Source: Hymenobacter caeli (GTDB taxonomy: Bacteria > Bacteroidota > Bacteroidia > Cytophagales > Hymenobacteraceae). Taken from it: 64,000 nucleotides of DNA. This document shows, piece after piece, positions 56,564 to 64,000 of the stretch. The notes beneath the pieces were generated by a model. That model was not told where the DNA came from, did no database searches, and saw nothing but the letters and a program-made list of their open reading frames with translations. The stretch's first letter is position 1; every line of letters starts with the position of its first letter. The DNA lies in assembly GCF_013294115.1 (NCBI RefSeq), contig NZ_JABSNP010000017.1, positions 1 to 64,000 of the forward strand. Reading direction: 5' to 3'. The translations under genes and the position numbers were made by a program.

Positions 56564-58036
56564 CTACGGCACCAGCGTTTTCCAGTCGGCGTAGGCCGCC
56601 TGGTACTGCGCCTGCAATACGGGCGTGGGCTCGACGGTGCTGATGCGCACCAGGCCGCTAAATGCCTCGGCCGGGCTGGCATAAACGCCCGCCCCGAGGC
56701 CCGCGCCGCGGGCCGCGCCCTGGGCCGCGTCGGTGTCGTACAGCTCCAGGGCCACGTCGCCGCAGTTCACGAAGGCCGTGCGGAACACCGGGCTCAGGAA
56801 CATGTTGGCGCGGCCGGCGCGCACCGTTTGCACCCGCACGCCCGCGGCCCGCATAATGTCCATTCCGTAGTTGAGGGCGAACACGATGCCCTCCTGGGCG
56901 GCGCGGGCCACGTGGGCCCGGCCGTGCACGTTGAATTGCAGGCCGTGCAGGGCCGCGGCCGCCGGCCGGTTTTCGAGGATGCGCTCGGCCCCGTTGCCGA
57001 AGGGCAGGAAGCGCAGGCCCAGGGCCCCCACCGGGGCCTGGGCGGCCAGGGCGTTCAGCTGGTCGTAGGGCAGCTCGCCCACCAGCCGCCGCAGCCAGCT
57101 GTTGAGGCTGCCGGTGCCGTTGAGGCACAGCAGCACGCCGTTTTTGGGGGCCGCCGGGGTGCTGTTCACGTGCACGAAGGAGTTGACCCGCGAGCGGGCG
57201 TCGGCCGTGGCGGTTTCGTTGAGGCCGTACACCACGCCGCTGGTGCCGGCCGTGGCCGCCACCTCGCCCGCCCGCAACACGTTCAGCGAGAAGGCGTTGT
57301 TGGGCTGGTCGCCGGCCCGGTAGCTGATGGGCGTGCCCGGTGCCAGGCCCAGCGCCCGGGCGGCGTCGGCCGTGAGGTGGCCCTGCACGGCGAAGGTTTC
57401 GACCACCTCGGGCAGCAAATCGGCGCTGAGGCCGTAGTAGTCCAGCAGCTCCTGGGCCACGGCCTGCCGCTTGAAGTTCCAAAGCACGCCCTCCGACAGG
57501 CCCGACACCGTGGTTTGCATCCGGCCCGTGAGCCGGTAGGCGAGGTAGTCGCCGGGCAGCAGCATCTTGTGGATTTGCGCGTACACCGCCGGCTCGTTGT
57601 CCTGCACCCACTTCAGCTTGGAAGCCGTGAAATTGCCGGGCGAGTTCAGGAAGTTCTCCAGGCAAAACGCCTCGCCCAGCCCTTCAAACGCCTGGTTGCC
57701 AATATCGACGGCCCGGCTGTCGCACCAGATGATGGCCGGGCGCAGCACGCGCCCTTCTTTGTCCAGCAGCACCAGCCCGTGCATCTGGTAGGCGATGCCG
57801 ATGCCGGCCAGCAGCGCGGCGTCGAACGGGTAGGCGGCCCGGAGCTGGGCGGTGGCGTTCACCACTTCCTGCCACCAGCGCCCGGGGTCCTGCTCGGCCC
57901 AGCCGGGGTGGGGCACGGCGATTTCCATCTCCTGCGCGGGCGAGGTGGCGGCCGCTACGCAGCGGCCGGTGGCCACGTCGAGCAGCGCGGCTTTGATGGA
58001 CGAGCTGCCGAGGTCGTAGCCAAGGAGGTATTTCAT
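56564..58036 (-). CDS. xylB: Xylulokinase
   Basis: A 490-residue FGGY-family sugar kinase phosphorylating xylulose. N-terminal half: MKYLLGYDLGSSSIKAALLD (phosphate loop 1), HPGWAEQDPGRWWQEVVNAT, GIGIAYQMHGLVLLDKEGRV and AIIWCDSRAVDIG. C-terminal half: ISYRAGDQPNNAFSLNVLRA, ATAGTSGVVYGLNE (phosphate loop 2) and LNSWLRRLVGE, plus the late GAGLGAGVYAS. The start at 58036 (ATG) gives the canonical N-terminus. It is 119 nt before xylA and about 90 nt after uxuA. Confidence 0.93.
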   Translation of the reverse strand: MKYLLGYDLGSSSIKAALLDVATGRCVAAATSPAQEMEIAVPHPGWAEQDPGRWWQEVVNATAQLRAAYPFDAALLAGIGIAYQMHGLVLLDKEGRVLRPAIIWCDSRAVDIGNQAFEGLGEAFCLENFLNSPGNFTASKLKWVQDNEPAVYAQIHKMLLPGDYLAYRLTGRMQTTVSGLSEGVLWNFKRQAVAQELLDYYGLSADLLPEVVETFAVQGHLTADAARALGLAPGTPISYRAGDQPNNAFSLNVLRAGEVAATAGTSGVVYGLNETATADARSRVNSFVHVNSTPAAPKNGVLLCLNGTGSLNSWLRRLVGELPYDQLNALAAQAPVGALGLRFLPFGNGAERILENRPAAAALHGLQFNVHGRAHVARAAQEGIVFALNYGMDIMRAAGVRVQTVRAGRANMFLSPVFRTAFVNCGDVALELYDTDAAQGAARGAGLGAGVYASPAEAFSGLVRISTVEPTPVLQAQYQAAYADWKTLVP

Positions 58037-58124
58037 GGGAATCGATGGGCGAATAGTACGTTGGCGAGGGGCGCTGGGGCCAACAGCTGCGCTGGGTGTA
58101 GGGGGCGTCCGCCGCGCCCCGGCG

Positions 58125-59339
58125 CTAACTGGGCGGGCCCTCGGCCAGGGCCCGGCGGATGCCGTATTCCAGGCCGCGCAGCTCGGCCAGGCCGCGCAGC
58201 CGGCCGATGGCCGAGTAGCCGGGGTTGGCCCCCGGCTGGTGCAGGTCGTTGAGCATCTGGTGGCCGTGGTCGGGGCGCATGGGCAGGGCGGGGGCGGCCG
58301 CACTGGTGGCCCGGCGGCGCTCTTCCTCGCGCACCAGGGCCCCCACCACGGCGTACATGTCCACGTCGCCGGCCAGGTGGTCGGCCTCGTGGAAGGTGCG
58401 CGGGTCGGCCTCGCGCCGGGTGGCCCGCAGGTGCACGAAGTGGATGCGGGGCCCGAAGCGCCGGGCCATGCCGGCGAGGTCGTTGTCGGGGCGCACGCCC
58501 AGCGAGCCGGTGCAGAAGGTGAGGCCGTTGGCCGGCACGTCGCAGGCGGCCAGCAGGCCGGCCAGGTCGGCCTCGGTGCTCACCACGCGCGGCAGGCCCA
58601 GCAGCGGGAAGGGCGGGTCGTCGGGGTGGATGGCCAGGCCCATGCCCAGCGCCTGCGCCACCGGGGCCACGGCCCGCAGGAAGTAGTGCAGGTGCTCGCG
58701 CAGCGCGGCCGCGTCCACGGCCGCGTATTCGTCGAGCAGGGCCTGGAAGCCGGTCAGCGCGAAGCTTTCTTCCGCGCCGGGCAGGCCCCGCAGCACGGTG
58801 CGGGCCAGCTGGGCGGCCGCGTCGGCGCTCATGCCGGCAAACTGCCGGCGGGCGGCGGCGGCCACGGCGGGGGTGTAGTCGGCCGCCGCGCCGGGGCGCT
58901 GGAGCAGGCAAAGGTCGAACATTGCCAGGTCCTGCCACACGAAGCGCAGGGCCCGCGAGCCGTCGGGCAGCGCGTAGGCCAGGTCCGTGCGCGACCAGTC
59001 GAGCATGGGCATGAAGTTGTAGCACACCGTGCGCACGCCGCAGGCCGCCAGGTGGCGCAGCGACTGCTGGTAGGCCTCAATATAGGCGTCGCGAGCGGGC
59101 AGGCCTTTTTTGATGGCCTCGTGCACGGGCAGGCTTTCTACCACGGCCCAGTGCAGGGGCGCGTGGGTGGCGTTGTCGGCCTCGATGAGCCGCTGCCGGG
59201 CCCGGATGTCGGCTTCGGGCCACACCGCGCCCACCGGCAGCTGGTGCAGGGCCGTCACCACGCCGGCGCAGCCCGCCTGGCGGAGGTCGAACAACGAAAC
59301 GGGGTCCTGGGGACCAAACCAACGCATGGTGTGCAGCAT
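58125..59339 (-). CDS. uxuA: Mannonate dehydratase
   Basis: A 404-residue enzyme that dehydrates D-mannonate to 2-keto-3-deoxygluconate in hexuronate breakdown. Typical UxuA N-terminus MRWFGPQDPVSLFDLRQAG, then WAVVESLPVHEAIKKGLPA, YNFMPMLDWSRTDLAYALP, MGLAIHPDDPPFPLLGLPRV, and the metal site toward the C-terminus (HFVHLRATRR, LPMRPDHGHQMLNDL). Two in-frame Met codons lie 12 nt apart (59339 and 59327); the shorter start is possible. It is the first gene of the minus-strand sugar block. Partners uxuB and uxaC are not in the window. Confidence 0.93.
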   Translation of the reverse strand: MLHTMRWFGPQDPVSLFDLRQAGCAGVVTALHQLPVGAVWPEADIRARQRLIEADNATHAPLHWAVVESLPVHEAIKKGLPARDAYIEAYQQSLRHLAACGVRTVCYNFMPMLDWSRTDLAYALPDGSRALRFVWQDLAMFDLCLLQRPGAAADYTPAVAAAARRQFAGMSADAAAQLARTVLRGLPGAEESFALTGFQALLDEYAAVDAAALREHLHYFLRAVAPVAQALGMGLAIHPDDPPFPLLGLPRVVSTEADLAGLLAACDVPANGLTFCTGSLGVRPDNDLAGMARRFGPRIHFVHLRATRREADPRTFHEADHLAGDVDMYAVVGALVREEERRRATSAAAPALPMRPDHGHQMLNDLHQPGANPGYSAIGRLRGLAELRGLEYGIRRALAEGPPS

Positions 59340-59697
59340 GGGGGCGGGGGCGGGGCAAAACGGGCCGGGGCGGCCGCCCAAATGTAGCGGGCCCGGCCGG
59401 CCCGCCCGCCCCTCCACCGCCGGCCCCGCGGCCCCGAAACCGGCCCGGCGCCGCGCGGCCGGCGCGGCACCTCACGCCGCCTAGTGGCAGGCGGAAGCCC
59501 ACGCCCAGCGCGATTTGCGAAGCTTGGTAAATAATAATATTCGGTGTTATTAAGCTAAAATAGCCGGAAAAAATAAAATTTTTGCCAGAATCTGGCTTCC
59601 GGATGAACTTTTAAAAAAAGTTGGTTAAACTTAGCTGTGCCAGCGTACTCCAACCGCCAAATTACTTCACCCCATCCCCTTATTATTACCGATAGCC
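59340..59697. other. Intergenic region between divergent uxuA and a lipoprotein gene
   Basis: GC-rich up to 59515, then strongly AT-rich (59520-59640), the expected site of the uxuA/lipoprotein divergent promoters. No clear TAnnTTTG box was found, and no gene or repeat is evident. Confidence 0.5.
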
Positions 59698-60549
59698 ATG
59701 CACCTTTTTTCCTTCCGCTCCCTTGCGCTGGCCGGCCTGGCCAGCGGCCTGCTCCTGGCCACCGGCTGCAAGCGCCAAGCCGATATGGTGACGCCCGACC
59801 AGGACGTGACCACCGCCGAAGACAGCAGCGACGCCGAGCGCGAAACCGCGCTGAGCACCGACGTGCTGGTGGCCGCCGCGCCCCAGGACGAAACCCAGAA
59901 CGGCTCGCCCGCCCTGGCCGGCCTCGCCGATTTAATCCGCGTGTACGGCACCTGCGCCACCCGTACTTACGTGGCCGCTACCCGCACGCTCACCATCGAT
60001 TTCGGGGCCACCAACTGCCTGTGCCCCGACGGGCGCTACCGCCGCGGCCAGATTGTGGTGCGCTTCACCGGCCTCGATCTTAAGCGCCACTCGGGGGCCG
60101 TGGTCACGCGCGAGAACTACTTCGTGAACGACAACCAGCACACGGCTACCCGCACCTTCACCGACCTGGGCAACGGCTCGTATTCGGTGGACGTGACCAA
60201 CGGCAGCGTAATTTTTGCCAACAACGGCGGCACCCACTCCTGGACGGCCCACCGCGACTACGCCCGCACCGCCGGCTTCGGCACGCCCCAGGTATCGGAC
60301 GATGTGTACAGCGTAACCGGCCAGTCGGCGGGCACCAACCGCAAGGGCGTCAACTACACGGCCACCATCACCAAGCCGCTCATCAAGCGCGGCGACTGCT
60401 ACAAGTACTACGTGGCCGGCGTGGTGACCCTGGCCAACGACAAGGGCAATACCCTGGTGCTCGACTACGACCCCAGCGGCTCGCAGGCCTGCGACAACAC
60501 CGCCAGCGTAACGGCCAACGGCTGGACGAAAATAATTACCCTCCGCTAG
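59698..60549 (+). CDS. Lipoprotein of unknown function
   Basis: A 283-residue exported lipoprotein: signal MHLFSFRSLALAGLASGLLL with lipobox ATGC and acylated Cys24. After an acidic, disordered 45 residues comes a beta-rich domain (RTYVAATRTLTIDFGATNCL, GQIVVRFTGLDLKRHSGAVV, FTDLGNGSYSVDVTNGSVIF) with four Cys (CATRTY, NCLCPDG, GDCYKYY, SQACDN). Repeated short beta strands suggest a calycin or beta-sandwich fold, but the family was not recognised. It is alone, with a terminator about 130 nt after its stop. Confidence 0.6.
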   Translation: MHLFSFRSLALAGLASGLLLATGCKRQADMVTPDQDVTTAEDSSDAERETALSTDVLVAAAPQDETQNGSPALAGLADLIRVYGTCATRTYVAATRTLTIDFGATNCLCPDGRYRRGQIVVRFTGLDLKRHSGAVVTRENYFVNDNQHTATRTFTDLGNGSYSVDVTNGSVIFANNGGTHSWTAHRDYARTAGFGTPQVSDDVYSVTGQSAGTNRKGVNYTATITKPLIKRGDCYKYYVAGVVTLANDKGNTLVLDYDPSGSQACDNTASVTANGWTKIITLR

Positions 60550-60680
60550 CGACCAGCCACAAACGCCTGCCTCGTCGTTCGCTTGTTATCCACGGTGTGG
60601 AAGCGCAAGGAGGCGTTTCTACACCGTGCGCAGGCCAATAACTGCCAACGGGCAACTTCCTGCCTTGGTTTACACCGCAT

Positions 60681-60714
60681 AAAAAAAGCCCGGCCACATC
60701 GGCCGGGCTTTTTT
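60681..60714. terminator. Bidirectional rho-independent terminator
   Basis: AAAAAAAGCCCGGCC-ACAT-CGGCCGGGCTTTTTT between the lipoprotein gene and the convergent small secreted gene. Confidence 0.85.
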
Positions 60715-60719
60715 GTGGG

Positions 60720-60950
60720 CTAGCGGGTGCCGCGGCTGTGGTGCGGGGCGGTTTTGGTGCCGCCTTTGTGCCGCCGGAACAGGTCGAGGAGGCTGCGCTT
60801 GTGGTGGGTGCGGCTCGAGCCGTGGTAGTAGGTGTACACCGGGCGGTGGTTGCCGGGGGCGGGGAAGCGGCGGGCGGGCGCGGCCGAGGCCGGCGCGGTG
60901 GCCAGCCAGGCGCCCGAAATGCAGACCAGCAGCAGAAGAAAATGACGCAT
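60720..60950 (-). CDS. Small secreted basic protein
   Basis: A 76-residue protein with a clean signal peptide (MRHFLLLLVCISGAWLATAP, cleavage near ASAAPA) and a short mature part rich in Lys/Arg/His (YTYYHGSSRTHHKRSLLDLF, RRHKGGTKTAPHHSRGTR). No Cys. Family not recognised. It ends 6 nt from the bidirectional terminator, which supports a real transcription unit. Confidence 0.6.
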   Translation of the reverse strand: MRHFLLLLVCISGAWLATAPASAAPARRFPAPGNHRPVYTYYHGSSRTHHKRSLLDLFRRHKGGTKTAPHHSRGTR

Positions 60951-61129
60951 GGGGGAGCAGAAAAAAGGTTGGAAGATGAGAGGCAGCGGGCCGGAAGCAC
61001 GGGCCGCCAGCCAGCCCGTAAACCGCGCACCGGGAGAAAATATTGCCTATCGTAGGTAAACCGGTTAAAATACCGTGCCAAAACCAGCTTCTGCGGGCCG
61101 GCAGGTCGGTTTTGGCTTTCTTTGCGGGC

Positions 61130-63874
61130 ATGAGATACCAAGTGCTTTCGGCCGCCGTGGCCGGTAACCTACTGGTGATGGCCTGCCAAACGCAAAAACC
61201 CGTGACTTCTGCCACCCCCGCGCCGGCCCCCGCCCCCGGTGCCGTGTGGCATTCTGACGCCTACACCGTGCTGCGCGACGGCGTGGTGCAGGGCCCCTAC
61301 CGGGCCACGGCCGCGTCGGCCACCGCGCTGGCCTCGAACTACCACCCCCCGGCCCGGGCCCTGAGCCCAAGCATCGCCTTCAAGTTCAGCCTCAACGGCA
61401 AGGACAACGAGCTGGCCCCCGGCCAGAACCACAGCTTCGTGGCCCTGCGGGGGGCCGGCGCGGGGGCGGGGCCCCTCGAAACGCCCGCCATCCCCTTTGG
61501 CCAGCCGCCGGCCGTGGCCGTGCCGGGGCCCGACGGGGCCGCGCTGGCCCCGGGCACGGCCGTGAAGTTCCGGCTCGACCTGCGGCCCGTGCTGGCGGCG
61601 TTTGCGAAGGACGGGTTTTACACCACGTTCCGAGGGGAGAAAATTTACCGGGCCGACTTCAAGCACGTGTACGTGGCCGGCGACGTGGCCCCGCTGAGCT
61701 GGGACTTCGACAACCTCGGGCACAAGCCCGAGCTGGAGCTGAAGGACGGCGACGGCGACGGCATCTACGAAACCACGCTGGTGCTGGCGCCGCAGGACGC
61801 CAAAACCACCGCCCAGGAGTGGCACCAAACCCTTAACACCGACGATTTCCCGCAGTACAAGTCCGGCTACCCGCTGGCCGACGCCCTCTACAACCTGGCC
61901 CTGGAGGAGGCCCGCCGCGCCGTGGAGCCCGACAGCACCTTCCGCACCGGCAAGGAGTGGGCGGGCGTGTGGACGCGCGACGTCAGCTACTCCATCCTCC
62001 TGGCCCAGGCCACGCTGCAGCCCCAATCGGCCATGAAAAGCCTGCTGCGCAAGGTGGGCCCCACGGGCCGCATCGTGCAGGATACGGGCACCGGCGGGGC
62101 CTACCCGTGCTCGACGGACCGGATGATTTGGGCGGTGGCGGCCTGGGAAATTTACCTCGTAACCGGCGACGAGGCCTGGCTGCGCCGGGTGTACCCCATT
62201 GTGAAGCAGTCGATTGACGACGACCTCCAGAACGCTTATGACCCCGTGACGGGCCTGGTGCGCGGCGAGTCGTCGTTTCTGGACTGGCGCGAGCAAACCT
62301 ACCCGCGCTGGATGCAGCCGGCCGACATTTACCAGAGCGAGGCCCTGGGCACCAACGCCGTGCACTGCCAGGCCAACCGCGTGCTGGCCCAAATGGCCCG
62401 CCAGCTGGGCCACGCCGATGTGGCCGCCGACCACGAGCGGCTCGTCAACCAGATCAGCCACGGCGTGAACCAGTACCTGTGGCTCGACAAGGCTGGCTAC
62501 TACGGCCAGTACCGCTACGGGCGCGGGTTTGGCAGCGTGTCGCCGCGCGCGGAGGCCCTGGGCGAGGCCCTGAGCGTGTGTTTCGGCCTGGCCGACGACG
62601 CGCGGGCCAAAACGGTGGTGGCGCGCACGCCCACCGTGCTCTTCGGCATCCCCTGCATCTACCCCCAGATTCCGGGCATCCCGCCCTACCACAACGACGC
62701 CGTGTGGCCCTTCGTGCAGAGCTTCTGGGCCCTGGCCGCCGCCAAAACCGGCAACGAGGCCTCGCTCACCGAGAGCATGGCGGCCATCTACCGCCCGGCC
62801 GCGCTGTTCCTGACCAACAAGGAAAACTTCGTGGCCGGCACCGGCGACTTCGCGGGCACCCAAATCAACTCCAGCAACATGCTCTGGAGCCTTTCGGGCA
62901 GCCTGGGCCTGGTGTACAAGGTGCTGTTTGGGCTGACGTACCAGGTGGACCGGCTGGATTTCCGGCCCTTCGTGCCGCAGGCCTTCGCGGGGCCCCGCAC
63001 GCTCACCAACTTCAAGTACCGCCGGGCGGTGCTCGACATTGAGCTGAACGGCTTCGGCAACGAAATTGCCGCCATCACCCTCGACGGCCAGCCGCTGCCC
63101 GGGGCGGCGGTGCCGGCCGCCCTCACCGGCCGCCACGCCCTGCGCATCGAGCTGAAAAACCAGGCCCCGGCCCCCGCGCCGGTCAACCGCGTGGCCAACG
63201 CGTTTTCGCCCGAAACCCCGCAGGTCGCCTACGCCAAAAACCACCTTAGCTGGGCCCCGGTGGCCGGCGCAAAGGCCTACAAAGTGCTGAAAAACGCGCA
63301 GCTGCTCACCGCCAACGCCAGCGCTGCCACCGGCTGGCCGGTGCCCACCGCCGCCTACGCCGAGTACCAGGTAATTGCCGTGGACGGCCAGGGCCTGGAG
63401 TCGTTCGCCAGCGAGCCCATCGCCGTAACAGGCGAGGGCACGGCGGCCCAGCAGGTGCAGCTCGAAACGCTGGCCCCCAAAGCCAAGCTGCCGTACCAGG
63501 GCTTCACGGGCGGGGGCTTCGTGGAAACCAGCCTTGCCAAAAACCCGGTCCTCGCCATCCCCGTCACGGTGCCGGAGGCCGGCCTTTACGCCCTCGATTT
63601 CCGCTACGCCAACGGCAACGGCCCCGTGAACACCGAAAACAAGTGCGCCCTCCGCACGCTGCGCACCGGCGCGGGGGCCCTGCTGGGCACCGTGGTGCTG
63701 CCGCAGCGCGGCGCGGCCGAATGGTCGAACTGGGGCTTCTCCAACCCGCTGCTCGTGCGCCTCGAAAAAGGCAAAAACGAGCTGCGCCTGGCCCTGGAGC
63801 CCGCCAACGCCAACATGAACGGCCCGGTGAACCAGGCCATGCTGGACTACCTGCGGGTGCAGCGGGTGCAGTGA
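61130..63874 (+). CDS. Lipoprotein glycosidase with six-hairpin catalytic domain
   Basis: A 914-residue outer-surface lipoprotein (MRYQVLSAAVAGNLLVMACQ, Cys19). N-terminal beta-rich part to about 260; then an (alpha/alpha)6 domain (EWAGVWTRDVSYSILLAQAT, DRMIWAVAAWEIYLVTGDEA, SSFLDWREQTYPRWMQPADI, HNDAVWPFVQSFWALAAAKT) like that of GH15/63/78-type and trehalase-like enzymes. A fibronectin-III-like module (NHLSWAPVAGAKAYKVLKNA) and a C-terminal carbohydrate-binding beta sandwich (FTGGGFVETSLAKNPVLAIP) follow. The start at 61130 gives the lipobox; the frame extends further upstream. Exact specificity cannot be told. Its location near the pentose genes hints at hemicellulose. Confidence 0.82.
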   Translation: MRYQVLSAAVAGNLLVMACQTQKPVTSATPAPAPAPGAVWHSDAYTVLRDGVVQGPYRATAASATALASNYHPPARALSPSIAFKFSLNGKDNELAPGQNHSFVALRGAGAGAGPLETPAIPFGQPPAVAVPGPDGAALAPGTAVKFRLDLRPVLAAFAKDGFYTTFRGEKIYRADFKHVYVAGDVAPLSWDFDNLGHKPELELKDGDGDGIYETTLVLAPQDAKTTAQEWHQTLNTDDFPQYKSGYPLADALYNLALEEARRAVEPDSTFRTGKEWAGVWTRDVSYSILLAQATLQPQSAMKSLLRKVGPTGRIVQDTGTGGAYPCSTDRMIWAVAAWEIYLVTGDEAWLRRVYPIVKQSIDDDLQNAYDPVTGLVRGESSFLDWREQTYPRWMQPADIYQSEALGTNAVHCQANRVLAQMARQLGHADVAADHERLVNQISHGVNQYLWLDKAGYYGQYRYGRGFGSVSPRAEALGEALSVCFGLADDARAKTVVARTPTVLFGIPCIYPQIPGIPPYHNDAVWPFVQSFWALAAAKTGNEASLTESMAAIYRPAALFLTNKENFVAGTGDFAGTQINSSNMLWSLSGSLGLVYKVLFGLTYQVDRLDFRPFVPQAFAGPRTLTNFKYRRAVLDIELNGFGNEIAAITLDGQPLPGAAVPAALTGRHALRIELKNQAPAPAPVNRVANAFSPETPQVAYAKNHLSWAPVAGAKAYKVLKNAQLLTANASAATGWPVPTAAYAEYQVIAVDGQGLESFASEPIAVTGEGTAAQQVQLETLAPKAKLPYQGFTGGGFVETSLAKNPVLAIPVTVPEAGLYALDFRYANGNGPVNTENKCALRTLRTGAGALLGTVVLPQRGAAEWSNWGFSNPLLVRLEKGKNELRLALEPANANMNGPVNQAMLDYLRVQRVQ

Positions 63875-63925
63875 TGAGCCAGTGATTCTAAGCTCACGAA
63901 GCGGTTAAACCTGTTCCTGAACAAG

Positions 63926-63977
63926 AAAATAGCAAAACGTCCTGCCGAGCGTAGCTCAGCGGGACGTTTTGCTATTT
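63926..63977 (+). terminator. Long hairpin, probable terminator of the glycosidase gene
   Basis: 17-bp arms AAAATAGCAAAACGTCC and GGGACGTTTTGCTATTTT with an 18-nt centre. The arms end in T4, so it can work as a terminator, but the GAGCGTAGCTCAGC loop also recalls the palindrome families seen elsewhere in the window. Confidence 0.6.
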
Positions 63978-64000
63978 TAGACGATTATTGTTTGGAAACA

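Overview
The window looks like a chromosomal segment of a high-GC Bacteroidetes, most likely Hymenobacter or a close relative (Cytophagales). The evidence is: promoters of the TAnnTTTG type (clearest before tRNA-Arg, TTTG-N20-TACTTTTG), a secreted protein with a type IX secretion C-terminal sorting domain, tandem-duplicated D-Ala-D-Ala ligase followed by a PASTA protein, the CcoI/CcoS pair typical of cbb3-oxidase assembly, gluconate-2-dehydrogenase subunit 3 next to a GMC oxidoreductase, and strongly GC-biased codon use. Because of that bias the reverse strand of most genes is also open, so long antisense frames were ignored.

Layout. 1-4.4 kb: the end of an IS3 element cuts into a REP-associated transposase (RAYT) remnant, followed by ccoS and ccoI (minus strand) and a thioredoxin-like gene, with four pairs of REP-like palindromes; one pair lies in frame inside ccoI and another supplies the end of ccoS. 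4.4-7.1 kb: PAS histidine kinase overlapping a receiver-CRP/FNR fusion regulator; an FNR-like palindrome sits upstream of ccoI. 7.1-9.0 kb: decayed DNA and two broken IS3 copies. 9.1-18.3 kb: tRNA-Arg(CCG), ohr, aldo/keto reductase, sucC, a LolD-like ATPase, a recombination-type protein, recQ, a rhodanese and pgk. 18.5-28.8 kb: an asparaginase, an internally deleted cutC, double Ddl, PASTA protein, T9SS cargo, a membrane protein, a site-2-like protease and a HAD hydrolase. 29.1-29.5 kb: a tRNA with anticodon CAU split by a 281-nt group I intron. 29.8-33.3 kb: an MmeI-like restriction-modification enzyme bracketed by two copies of one palindrome family. 33.5-38 kb: a zinc metalloprotease, then nested IS5/IS3 remnants. 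38.2-40.9 kb: pyrC, pyrB and a candidate small RNA. 41-51 kb: an IS5-family insertion with a target duplication, an M20 peptidase, a GMC dehydrogenase pair, an acyltransferase, and a beta-propeller/phosphoesterase. 51-59.3 kb: a minus-strand pentose/uronate block (uxuA, xylB, xylA, tkt, abfA). 59.7-64 kb: lipoproteins, a small secreted basic protein and a large lipoprotein glycosidase.

How the genes fit together. xylA, xylB and tkt take xylose to the pentose-phosphate pathway, with abfA and the lipoprotein glycosidase as likely suppliers of hemicellulose sugars and uxuA handling uronate. The ccoS/ccoI pair, the FNR-like box and the kinase-CRP/FNR regulator suggest a local oxygen- or redox-responsive unit. 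Intergenic spaces are unusually rich in long palindromes: at least nine families are visible, several in two to four copies, and they sometimes donate stop codons or coding sequence to neighbouring genes.

The most notable items are the tRNA group I intron, the REP-like element in frame inside ccoI, the cutC internal deletion, the restriction enzyme with an AT-rich target-recognition module, and the candidate small RNA upstream of pyrB.
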